Shown here one piece after another: positions 49,533-57,382 of a stretch of DNA of 64,000 nt (position 1 is the first letter of the stretch; each line of letters opens with the position of its first letter). Source of the DNA: Blautia luti (GTDB lineage Bacteria; Bacillota; Clostridia; Lachnospirales; Lachnospiraceae). The stretch covers positions 124,001 to 188,000 of the forward strand of contig NZ_JAAITI010000003.1 of NCBI RefSeq assembly GCF_013304735.1. The letters are read 5' to 3'. The notes below the pieces were generated by a model. It saw nothing but the letters and a program-made list of their open reading frames with translations, had not been told where the DNA came from and did no database searches. Position numbers and translations under genes: made by a program.

Positions 49533-50933
49533 TCATTCTCCGCGAAGATATGCCTTAACATCTTCTTCAATCGGGTCATAAAGATCCGGTGTTACGCCGA
49601 TATATTTGCATGCCTCGTAAAGTACCGGAACAACGTTCTTGTGGATACCGACACAGTGATGGATGTATGGTCCCTCAACCAGTTTTGCCTCAAGACGTTT
49701 GATGTTCTCAACCTCAACCCAGAGATAAGTTCCCATACCTTTCGGGCCATCGATACCTTTTGCATTTCCAAGAAGAAGAGAATACTCTCCGTTATCTCCG
49801 TCAAAACGAACCAGAGAAACATCGCCATGTTTTGCCTCAGCTGTGATGCTTCCCGGATGATCGAATGCCAGCGGGTAAGTAAGCTTCGGTGTCTCTTTTG
49901 CGATGGAAATTGGCCATGGTCCGCAGTGCTGAAGAAGCTCGCCATTCTCTACGTCAGGATGACGGATTGTCCAGTCAGCGAAGAAGCTTCTTGTCTCGCC
50001 CATGCCAGCTGCCTCTACCATAAGAGCTGTGATTGCACCATGGATATCTGTCTCACATACAGTCGGGATTCCCTCGTCATTTAACAGGGAGTTTGCTGCA
50101 CATGGCATAATTCCAAGCTCGCTCTGAAGCTGGTTCCAGCACTGGATTGCGATTGCTTTGCAGCCGTATTTCTCAGCCAGATGTTTCATGGCAACCTTAA
50201 GAGCTGCTACGTTCTCAAGCTCGTCCTCTTTGATGCAGATCTCCATGTTGTCACGGCAATACTGCATAACCTCCTGAACCTCTGTCTGCTCTGCTTTTGC
50301 TTTCTTTACTTCATCGGTAAGCTCCGGCATCGGGATCGGTGCAAGCTGGATGTTGAATTTCTCAAGAAGCTCGCCCTCGTTGCACATGGTTGTCCAGAAA
50401 TCAAACGGTCTTGTGGAAATCTGAAGAATACGGATATTTTTGAATGTTTTAACTACATTACAGACAGCAAGGAAATCTTTGATTCCTCTCTCGAATACCG
50501 GGTCATTCAGTCTGCAGTTTGTCATGTATGTAAACGGAACACGGAATCTTCTTAAAACTTTACCTGTTGCAAAAAGTCCGCACTGTGTATCACGAAGTCT
50601 TGTTCCGTCTGGCTCAGGTCTCTCATCCAGAGGCCCCCACAGAAGAACCGGAACATCAAGAGCTTTTGCAAGTCTTGCACACTCATACTCTGTACCGAAG
50701 TTGCAGTGTGGAAGGAAAAGTCCGTCAACTTTCTCTTTTTTGAATTTGGCGATGATCTTCTCAAGTCCCTCATCGTTGTAGAGAAGTCCCTCATCGTTAA
50801 TGTCTGTGATATCTACGAAATCAACGCCAAGCTCCTCAAGTCTCTTAGCAGTAAGTCCACGATATTTTACTGCATCCGGTGCGCTGAAAATACTTCTTCT
50901 GGTTGGTGCGTAACCAATTTTAATCTTGTCCAT
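49533..50933 (-). CDS. L-fucose/L-arabinose isomerase-family protein
   Basis: The 466-residue protein resembles the FucI/AraA-superfamily of metal-dependent aldose-ketose isomerases: Rossmann-like N-terminus with VDFVDITDINDEG and VDGLFLPHCNFGTEYECARL, and a C-terminal domain with AIQCWNQLQSELG, VCETDIHGAITALM (Glu and Asp metal ligands) and PYIHHCVGIHKNV (His). It is shorter than classical FucI (about 590), as in other uncharacterised members. It is the first gene of the operon under the dyad at 51045-51069. The sugar is unknown. Start at 50933 has AAAGGAG. Confidence 0.82.
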   Translation of the reverse strand: MDKIKIGYAPTRRSIFSAPDAVKYRGLTAKRLEELGVDFVDITDINDEGLLYNDEGLEKIIAKFKKEKVDGLFLPHCNFGTEYECARLAKALDVPVLLWGPLDERPEPDGTRLRDTQCGLFATGKVLRRFRVPFTYMTNCRLNDPVFERGIKDFLAVCNVVKTFKNIRILQISTRPFDFWTTMCNEGELLEKFNIQLAPIPMPELTDEVKKAKAEQTEVQEVMQYCRDNMEICIKEDELENVAALKVAMKHLAEKYGCKAIAIQCWNQLQSELGIMPCAANSLLNDEGIPTVCETDIHGAITALMVEAAGMGETRSFFADWTIRHPDVENGELLQHCGPWPISIAKETPKLTYPLAFDHPGSITAEAKHGDVSLVRFDGDNGEYSLLLGNAKGIDGPKGMGTYLWVEVENIKRLEAKLVEGPYIHHCVGIHKNVVPVLYEACKYIGVTPDLYDPIEEDVKAYLRGE

Positions 50934-51044
50934 GTTTGAACTCCTTTCATAAATCCATGTTTTACCTGTTTCTATGTGATTCATTTTTTTATGTTCATCT
51001 TTGTTATCTGTATAATATCTTGATTTCTACTTTATTTCTACAAA

Positions 51045-51069
51045 AAATAAAGTGATTTCCACTTTATTT
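51045..51069. promoter_or_regulatory. Operator dyad in the divergent LacI/isomerase promoter region
   Basis: AAATAAAGTG, 5 bases, CACTTTATTT: perfect 10-bp arms. Related half-sites (ACTTTATT) recur at 51029-51036 and 51072-51080. It lies between the two divergent promoters and is the natural target for the LacI-type regulator. Confidence 0.65.
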
Positions 51070-51081
51070 TTCACTTTATTG

Positions 51082-51110
51082 TTGTAGATGCAAGAAAAAC
51101 ATTTTATAAT
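51082..51110 (+). promoter_or_regulatory. Promoter of the LacI regulator gene
   Basis: TTGTAG (51082-51087), 17-base spacer, TATAAT (51105-51110), immediately beside the operator dyad, so autoregulation is likely. Confidence 0.7.
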
Positions 51111-51194
51111 TAAAACAGTTGAAAAAATACAGTCAGGAAAAATTATACCGATATACAGACACAACTCTACATTCAATACAGGAGGACTATCGAT

Positions 51195-52202
51195 ATGGGA
51201 ATTACAGCAAAAGAACTGGCCGCCAGATTAAATCTCTCCGCCACCGCCGTCTCCATGGCCCTGAACGGAAAACCTGGCGTCAGCACAGAAACCCGAGCTC
51301 TGGTTATCCGGGAAGCAGAAAAAGCCGGCTATGACTTCAGCCGGCTTTCCATGAAAAAAAATGTGACAGGCGATATTTATTGCATTATCTGCCGTGCCCA
51401 CAACGCAATTTTAAATTATACTCCAATTTTTTCAGAGCTCACCGAAGGTATTGAACAGGAATGCCGTAAAAACGGCTATCATCTGAAAACCTTCCAGCTC
51501 TACGAAAAAGCAGACGATCTCCAGAAATACATCGAAGAACTCCGCATTTCCCAGTGTGCAGGTGTCATCCTTCTTGGAACCGAAGTATCCGCTTCTGTAT
51601 GCCACGAGTTCCTTCAACTCTCCGTCCCGGTTGTCCTTCTGGATTCCTACTTTGATTCTGCAGACTGCAGCTGTGTTCTCAGCAACAACGCCCAGGGCGC
51701 CTACCAGGCCACCAGCTACCTTATCGACCGCTGCGGCCGCCAGCCAGGACACCTCTGCTCCTCCTACAAAATCACAAACTTCCGGGAACGTACGCACGGT
51801 TTCCACAGAGCTGTCCGGGAACATGGAATGTCCACTGCCAAATCCATCATTCACGAACTCTCCCCCTCCATCGAAGGAGCCTTCTCCGACATGCTGGAGA
51901 TCATCGACAGCGGAACCCCACTGGCAGGCGCCTACTTCGCAGACAACGACCTCATCGCCATCGGCGCCATCAAAGCCCTGAAACTCCGCGGCTACAAGAT
52001 TCCCGAAGCCATCACCATCGCAGGCTTCGACAACATCTCCGAAGGCCGCGTCATAGACCCCGCCCTCACCACCATCGACGTCCCCCGTAAATTCATGGGA
52101 GAAACAGCCGCCGCCCAGCTGATCCGTGAGATCCGGACCTCCGTGCCACATTCCGTAAAAATTGAAGTATCCACCACACTGATCAAACGGTTTTCTGTAT
52201 AA
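51195..52202 (+). CDS. LacI-family transcriptional regulator
   Basis: The 335-residue repressor has a LacI helix-turn-helix at 3-25 (GITAKELAARLNLSATAVSM), hinge region GKPGVSTETRALVIREAEKAG and a periplasmic-binding-protein-like effector domain (about 60-335; FSELTEGIEQECRKNGYH, VPVVLLDSYFD, YFADNDLIAIGAIKAL, TIAGFDNI). It is divergent from the isomerase/transketolase/kinase operon and probably senses its sugar or a phosphorylated intermediate. The codon use is more GC-rich in its last third than that of the neighbours. AGGAGG precedes the ATG. Confidence 0.94.
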   Translation: MGITAKELAARLNLSATAVSMALNGKPGVSTETRALVIREAEKAGYDFSRLSMKKNVTGDIYCIICRAHNAILNYTPIFSELTEGIEQECRKNGYHLKTFQLYEKADDLQKYIEELRISQCAGVILLGTEVSASVCHEFLQLSVPVVLLDSYFDSADCSCVLSNNAQGAYQATSYLIDRCGRQPGHLCSSYKITNFRERTHGFHRAVREHGMSTAKSIIHELSPSIEGAFSDMLEIIDSGTPLAGAYFADNDLIAIGAIKALKLRGYKIPEAITIAGFDNISEGRVIDPALTTIDVPRKFMGETAAAQLIREIRTSVPHSVKIEVSTTLIKRFSV

Positions 52203-52479
52203 CCGAAATCCTTTTCTGTAAGAGAATAGGTTCCGCTTTTTCCGGCAAATTTTTTCGCTTTTCAAAGCTGAGTAAATTGCGAGGAGGGGAAGCATTCACA
52301 GTTGCGAAGGCCATTTTCCCTCCTCGCGCTCCTCCCCTCCGGCCACGCAAATTACTGTAGGTTATGGAGATATGTTCAAATACTGGCGGGGCGATGGATG
52401 CCACGGTATTGGATATGAAACGCTGTGCCGATTTATTCCTATTCTCCACAACTTTTTTTCAGGCAATTACTTACTCCCA

Positions 52480-52840
52480 TCAAACCACAAGGAAACTCAG
52501 CCTTTCCTCCCAGCCGTCCAGCGCAGCGCTGACGGCTCATCCAATTCTCTGAAATCCACTCAACCTCACACTATAAACCAAGCTCCCGAGCAGCCACCCT
52601 ATCCCTCCCGCCCTGAAAAGCCAGCCCGTGAGGCGTGTGCTGCCTGTCGCCGGACTCTGCAGGAGGGGTGCTGATTCTTGGCTGGCGGAAATCTGCGTTG
52701 TTTTTCAAAAGTTCGCTGTTTGAGCGAAGCGAGTTCGGACTTTTGGAAAACGCTTTTAGCAGATTCCCGGCAGCCTAGAAGCCAGCCCCCGACGAAGCCC
52801 CGGCGACAGGCAGCACACGCCTCGCGGGCGTCCCTTTCAC
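52480..52840. repeat. Dispersed non-coding repeat, copy 2, with foldback insertion
   Basis: Matches 33966-34130 in its first 157 bases (to GTGAGGCGT at 52636) and again from GCGTCCCTTTCAC (52828 on). Between them are about 190 extra bases that start and end with 24-bp perfect inverted arms. Copy 1 passes directly from GTGAGGCGT to CCCTTTCA, i.e. lacks the insertion. Confidence 0.85.
52630..52823. repeat. Foldback with 24-bp perfect terminal inverted repeats
   Basis: Left arm 52630-52653 (GAGGCGTGTGCTGCC and nine more bases) is the exact reverse complement of 52800-52823. The interior also folds imperfectly on itself (GGAAATCTGC with GCAGATTCC; TTTTCAAAAGTTCG with CGGACTTTTGGAAAA). No frame for a transposase; a MITE-like or structured RNA element. 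Confidence 0.8.
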
Positions 52841-52859
52841 AAACATCCCTCTCACAAAA

Positions 52860-52905
52860 AAAGAACAGGCCGGCACACACACCGACCCGTTCCCAAAAAA
52901 CCTGA
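52860..52905 (-). terminator. Terminator of the iron alcohol dehydrogenase gene
   Basis: On the minus strand GAACGGGTCGG and CCGGCCTGTTC pair around TGTGTGTG and are followed by TTTTTTTG. Confidence 0.75.
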
Positions 52906-52923
52906 ATCCCAGGACTCAATCAA

Positions 52924-54036
52924 TCAGAAGCACTCTTTATAAATCTTATAAACCCTCTCCCGATCCAATTCCACAAAATTATTCGCCATCAATCTACCCT
53001 GATTCTCCAGCACAGAATCCGTAAACTCCTCAAGCTCCTCCTCAGACACCCCATACTCATGCAGCGCCTTCTTAGGAATCATCACATTAAGCAGCTTCTC
53101 CAGCTCCTCATAAACAACATCCACTTCACAACCAAGGATTCCCGCCATAAATTTATTCAGGCGTGCGATCTCACCGTCACTCTTGATCTCCATATAGTTG
53201 TTGAGCACACCCGTAAACATCGCATAATTCGACTCCCCATGAGCCACATGATACTTAGCCCCCAGCGGATAACTCAAAGCATGCACAGCCGCACACCCCG
53301 CATTACCAAACGCAATACCCGCATAATTAGCCGCCATCAGAAAATCCTTCATCAACGGAATCCGGGCCTCCTGACCATGATCCCTGATCTCCATATAACC
53401 CTTCAGGATCATCTCGATCGCCTTATACCCAAACATCCTTGTAGTCTCATTTCCCTTAGGAGAAAGACTGGACTCCACAGAATGCACCAGCGCATCAATA
53501 GAACTCGTAGCAAAAAACTGGAACGGCAGATCCTCCAGAAGCTCCGGGATCAGCACAGCAGAATCCCCATAAAGCTGCTCCACAGCAAGACCCTTCTTCG
53601 TTCCCTTCGTAGTCAGAGAAAGAATCGAAATATTCGTCACCTCAGAACCCGTACCACAGGTAGTCGGAACCAGCACCAGCTCCTTATTCTTCACAATCGG
53701 AAGCAGACCGTCATAAAGATCCGTAACCGGAGAAATATTCTCCAGTGCAAACAACTTGGAAAGATCCAGAATACTGCCGCCGCCAACAGAAACCACACGC
53801 TTCGCATCCTTCGGAACATCCTTCCAGATCGCCTCAGCCATCACATCCGTAGGTTCACCCTTGCCATAATCCTCACGGAAAATCACATCACAGCCAAGCC
53901 CCAGCGGCTCAAAAAACTTCTTAAACAATCTCTTATTGGTAAAAAGCAGATCCCCCTCACCAAGCTTAAATTTCTCCGCAAACTGCCGACAATTATCAAA
54001 ACTGTAAATCGTCGGCCTGATCATCAGTTCCTGCAT
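52924..54036 (-). CDS. Iron-containing alcohol dehydrogenase (4-hydroxybutyrate dehydrogenase-like)
   Basis: The 370-residue protein has the family NAD(P) motif SVGGGSILD (83-91), PTTCGTGSEVTN, and the metal ligands Asp181, His185 (DALVHSVES), His252 (AVHALSYPLG) and His266 (YHVAHG). The sequence type is that of 4-hydroxybutyrate dehydrogenases, which reduce succinic semialdehyde to 4-hydroxybutyrate in clostridial GABA/succinate fermentation; other aldehydes remain possible. Start at 54036 follows AGGAGG; upstream frame to 54096 is rejected. It is next to an amine-degradation operon, which may supply its substrate. Confidence 0.85.
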   Translation of the reverse strand: MQELMIRPTIYSFDNCRQFAEKFKLGEGDLLFTNKRLFKKFFEPLGLGCDVIFREDYGKGEPTDVMAEAIWKDVPKDAKRVVSVGGGSILDLSKLFALENISPVTDLYDGLLPIVKNKELVLVPTTCGTGSEVTNISILSLTTKGTKKGLAVEQLYGDSAVLIPELLEDLPFQFFATSSIDALVHSVESSLSPKGNETTRMFGYKAIEMILKGYMEIRDHGQEARIPLMKDFLMAANYAGIAFGNAGCAAVHALSYPLGAKYHVAHGESNYAMFTGVLNNYMEIKSDGEIARLNKFMAGILGCEVDVVYEELEKLLNVMIPKKALHEYGVSEEELEEFTDSVLENQGRLMANNFVELDRERVYKIYKECF

Positions 54037-54228
54037 AATTTCTCCTCCTGTCAGCCCCGCATTTCGCAGAAGCTCTCCATAAAAATTTTTATACAACTAT
54101 AATAGCACAGGCAGCCAGCCATCCGCAATCCGCAGTACCACCCGCCCACCATAAAACAGATCATGTCCCAAAGCAGACCTTCACCTTTCATTCCACCACC
54201 CGGAATATGATTCTCTCAACCACAGATT

Positions 54229-55089
54229 TCAACATCCATGAGTCAGAAGTGTACCATACATCTCCGGTCTCCGATCCCGGAAAACACCCCACTCCCGTCT
54301 CTTCTGCGCGATGGCATCCAGATCAAACTCCGCAGTGATCACACCCTCCGTCTCTCTGTCAGCCTCAGCCACCAGTCCACCGGTCTCATCCGCAATAAAT
54401 GAAGAACCATAAAACGTCATCTCCGAATTCTTCTGCACCTCATGACCAATCCGATTGGAAGCAACTACAGGCATGATATTTGCAGCCGCATGTCCCTGCA
54501 TACATCTCTGCCAGTGCGGTTTGGAATCCGTCTGAAGAACCGGCTCGCTGCCGATGGCAGTGGGGTAAAGCAGGATCTCCGCCCCCAGAAGCGCCATACA
54601 TCTGGCAGCTTCCGGAAACCACTGATCCCAGCAGATTCCCACACCAATGGTTCCGTACTTTGTTTTCCAGACCTTAAACCCGGTATCGCCCGGAGTAAAG
54701 AAAAACTTCTCCGCATAAGGCATCCCGTCCGGAATATGCGTCTTTCTGTATTTTCCAAGAACCGTACCATCCGCATCAATAATGGCAATAGAATTAAACG
54801 CCGCATTTCCTGCCCGCTCAAAAAAGCTCACCGGGATCACCACGTCCAGTTCTTTTGCCACTTTCTGAAAGCGCTTCACAGCCGGATTCTCCTCCGGCGT
54901 TGTGGCAAGGTCCATATATTCAAAATCGTGTCTCTGACAAAAATACGGCGTCTCAAAAAGCTCCTGCAGAAGAATGATATTCGCACCCTTTGCAGCCGCC
55001 TCCCGCACCAGTTTTTCCGCTTTTGCAAGCGTCGCTTCTCTGTCCCATGTGCAGCTCATCTGTGTAGCCGCTACTACAACTTTCCGCAT
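54229..55089 (-). CDS. aguB: N-carbamoylputrescine amidase-like nitrilase-superfamily enzyme
   Basis: The 286-residue enzyme has the Glu-Lys-Cys triad of the nitrilase superfamily: Glu43 (LLQELFETPYF), Lys116 (KYRKTHIPDG) and Cys153 (GICWDQWFPEAAR). The WDQWFPE and LYPTAIGSEP segments are typical of AguB, which cleaves N-carbamoylputrescine to putrescine, ammonia and CO2. No agmatine deiminase (AguA) is next to it, so another N-carbamoyl amine could be the substrate. It is the last gene of the minus-strand cluster starting at nhaC. Confidence 0.88.
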   Translation of the reverse strand: MRKVVVAATQMSCTWDREATLAKAEKLVREAAAKGANIILLQELFETPYFCQRHDFEYMDLATTPEENPAVKRFQKVAKELDVVIPVSFFERAGNAAFNSIAIIDADGTVLGKYRKTHIPDGMPYAEKFFFTPGDTGFKVWKTKYGTIGVGICWDQWFPEAARCMALLGAEILLYPTAIGSEPVLQTDSKPHWQRCMQGHAAANIMPVVASNRIGHEVQKNSEMTFYGSSFIADETGGLVAEADRETEGVITAEFDLDAIAQKRREWGVFRDRRPEMYGTLLTHGC

Positions 55090-55111
55090 AAATTTTTAAG
55101 TCCCTTCTGTT

Positions 55112-55726
55112 CTATAACTGAAACTTCCTTTTCACTGCATCCACCAGGAAATCCGCGGTGCCTTCCACACCAAGGAAACTGCTGTCCACAAGAATACTCT
55201 TATGATTCTTGTCATCCGGATGATAACCCGCATACTGCATGTGATAGGAATCACGGGCTTCATCAACAGCCACGATCATTTTTCTGGCCTCTTCAACCTC
55301 AATATTCAGGTCCTTTACACAATGCTCCACACGAACCTCATACGGCGCATAAATATAAATATGCATGGCGTTTTCCATCTCTTCCAGAGTGAAATCCGCA
55401 CATCTTCCCACAATAATACAGGTCTCTTTTTCCGCAAGAAATTTAATAATATTCTGCTGCGCCTCAAAAATTTTATCCTGTGTATTGCTGGTTCCCTTTC
55501 CAAGAGGAAACATCATTCTTGCAAAAGGGCTGACTTTGACTTTTTTCGCAGTCTCTTCCACTTCATCCACAACAGACACCGGAAGATTCAGCTTCTTTGC
55601 AGCCTGATCCACAATATCCCTGTCATAATATTCAATCCCCAGTTTTTCCGCCATCTTTTTCGCGATAGGACGCCCCATGCTTCCAAACTGTCTGGTGATC
55701 GTAACTACGTACTTACTTTTTCCCAT
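55112..55726 (-). CDS. Cytidylate-kinase-like family protein
   Basis: A 204-residue P-loop protein of the cytidylate kinase-like (AAA_26) type common in Clostridia: start VVTITRQFGSMGRPIAKKMAE (a variant P-loop), YYDRDIVDQAA, CIIVGRCADF and a C-terminal SILVDSSFLGVEGTADFL. It is not the housekeeping Cmk: the substrate-binding loops differ, and members are often next to transporters or stress genes. The function is unknown. It is 22 bases upstream of the amidase gene with GGAGG at its start. Confidence 0.8.
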   Translation of the reverse strand: MGKSKYVVTITRQFGSMGRPIAKKMAEKLGIEYYDRDIVDQAAKKLNLPVSVVDEVEETAKKVKVSPFARMMFPLGKGTSNTQDKIFEAQQNIIKFLAEKETCIIVGRCADFTLEEMENAMHIYIYAPYEVRVEHCVKDLNIEVEEARKMIVAVDEARDSYHMQYAGYHPDDKNHKSILVDSSFLGVEGTADFLVDAVKRKFQL

Positions 55727-55816
55727 ATGATTTCCTCCAATTTAAGAGACACATCCTTCCGATATACCCCTGAAAAACGGCAAAGCGGACATTTTCATTC
55801 CGCTTTCCCTTTGCAT

Positions 55817-57298
55817 TTAATGTTCATACCATCCGACGATTCCCGGATTCAGATTAATATTGATCTGCTTGATCTCCTGATACTCCTCGAGACCCTGAAC
55901 GCCCAGATCACGACCGATTCCGGACTTCTTGTAACCGCCCCACGGAGCTTCATTAAATGCCGGGTTATAACAGTTGATCCAGGTAATACCTGCACGGATC
56001 TCCTTGATCACCCGAAGCGCTCTGGAACCATCGGCGGTAAATACCGCTCCAGCCAGACCATACTCCGTATCATTTGCCATGTCAATGGCCTCCTGCTCTG
56101 TCTTAAACGTCTGGATGGTCACAACCGGCCCGAAAATCTCCTCCCGGACAATAGTCATATCCGAAGTACAGTTATCAAACACCGTCGGTCTTACATAAAA
56201 ACCTTTCGCACATTCCCCTTCTGTGTAACGCTCGCCGCCGCACACAAGAGTAGCACCTTCCTCAACACCCTTCTTAATATATCCAAGAACTTTATTCATA
56301 TGGCTCTCAGAAACCAAAGGCCCCATATCCGGATTCTCCATAGGATCTCCAATGGTGATGGCATTTGCTTTCTTTGCAAGACGTTTCACAAATTCATCCT
56401 TGATACTTTCCTCGATGATAATTCTGGAACCTGCGGAGCACACCTCGCCCTGATTCAGGAAAATACCGATCATAGCCCATTCCACTGCGCCGTCCAGATC
56501 CGCATCTGCAAAGATCACATTGGGTGACTTTCCGCCAAGCTCAAGGCCGATCTTTTTTACATTACCTGCTGCCGCACGCATGATACTCTGTCCAACTTCC
56601 GTACTTCCGGTAAAAGTAACCATATCCACATCTTTGCTCTCCGCAATGCGGTTTCCTGTGATTCCGCCAGGTCCAAGGATCAGGTTCACGCTGCCCTTCG
56701 GCATTCCGATCTTCTCAAAAATCCCAAACAGTTTCACACAGGAAAGCACACAGTTGGAACTTGGTTTAAACACCACACTGTTACCTGCTGCAAGAGCGGG
56801 AGCCAGTTTCCACACACCCATCAGCAGCGGATAGTTCCATGGAGTGATCAGTCCGCACACGCCAACCGGCTCATGAACTGTATAGGAATGCATTTTTCCA
56901 AAACCTTCATTTACTTCATAAACGCCGCCCTGTGGCATTTTTAAAAGTCCTGCATAATAGCGGAAACAGTGAACTGCGTCATCCACATCTGCCTCTGCCT
57001 CTCTTAAGGGTTTTCCATGATCCATGCAGTCCAGCTTGGCAAAATCCTCTTTTTCCGCATCAATGGCATCTGCGATCTGAAGAAGGATATCCGCTCTTGT
57101 CTGGGAATCCATGTCACGCCATTCCCTTGTCACATAAAAAGATCTCTTCGCTGCTGCGATCGCTTTATCAACATCCTCCACATTTCCTTCCGTCACCATG
57201 GCAAGAACCTCACCATTTGAAGGATTTAATGTAGGAACTGATTTTCCTGTGCTGCCTTCTACCCATTCACCATCAATAAACATTTTCTGAAGTTCCAT
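55817..57298 (-). CDS. Aldehyde dehydrogenase (betaine/aminobutyraldehyde type)
   Basis: The 493-residue enzyme has all family features: Asn155 in PWNYPLLM, Lys in VVFKPS, FTGSTEVGQ nucleotide loop, Glu253 in LELGGKSPN and nucleophile Cys287 in NQGEVCSAGSR, then EEIFGPV. The type is that of betaine-aldehyde and gamma-aminobutyraldehyde dehydrogenases. With the carbamoylputrescine-amidase-like gene it suggests oxidation of an amino aldehyde from putrescine-like compounds, though no aminotransferase for that step is adjacent. Confidence 0.92.
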   Translation of the reverse strand: MELQKMFIDGEWVEGSTGKSVPTLNPSNGEVLAMVTEGNVEDVDKAIAAAKRSFYVTREWRDMDSQTRADILLQIADAIDAEKEDFAKLDCMDHGKPLREAEADVDDAVHCFRYYAGLLKMPQGGVYEVNEGFGKMHSYTVHEPVGVCGLITPWNYPLLMGVWKLAPALAAGNSVVFKPSSNCVLSCVKLFGIFEKIGMPKGSVNLILGPGGITGNRIAESKDVDMVTFTGSTEVGQSIMRAAAGNVKKIGLELGGKSPNVIFADADLDGAVEWAMIGIFLNQGEVCSAGSRIIIEESIKDEFVKRLAKKANAITIGDPMENPDMGPLVSESHMNKVLGYIKKGVEEGATLVCGGERYTEGECAKGFYVRPTVFDNCTSDMTIVREEIFGPVVTIQTFKTEQEAIDMANDTEYGLAGAVFTADGSRALRVIKEIRAGITWINCYNPAFNEAPWGGYKKSGIGRDLGVQGLEEYQEIKQININLNPGIVGWYEH

Positions 57299-57382
57299 AA
57301 TCGTCCTCCTTTTATTTTCTTAACCAGTTCAAATAATTGACTCATTTTATAATCTTCTCATTCCCTCTTCTGACTCGCGCGA

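Larger units (their letters stand above)
52203..52923. other. 720-bp non-coding region with dispersed repeat and foldback
   Basis: No gene is supported. The first part (52203-52479) contains a C/T-rich inverted stretch (GAGGAGGGG near 52277 and CCTCCTCGCGCTCCTCCCC near 52318) that could end the LacI transcript. The rest is the dispersed repeat copy 2, a large foldback and the terminator of the dehydrogenase gene. Confidence 0.6.
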
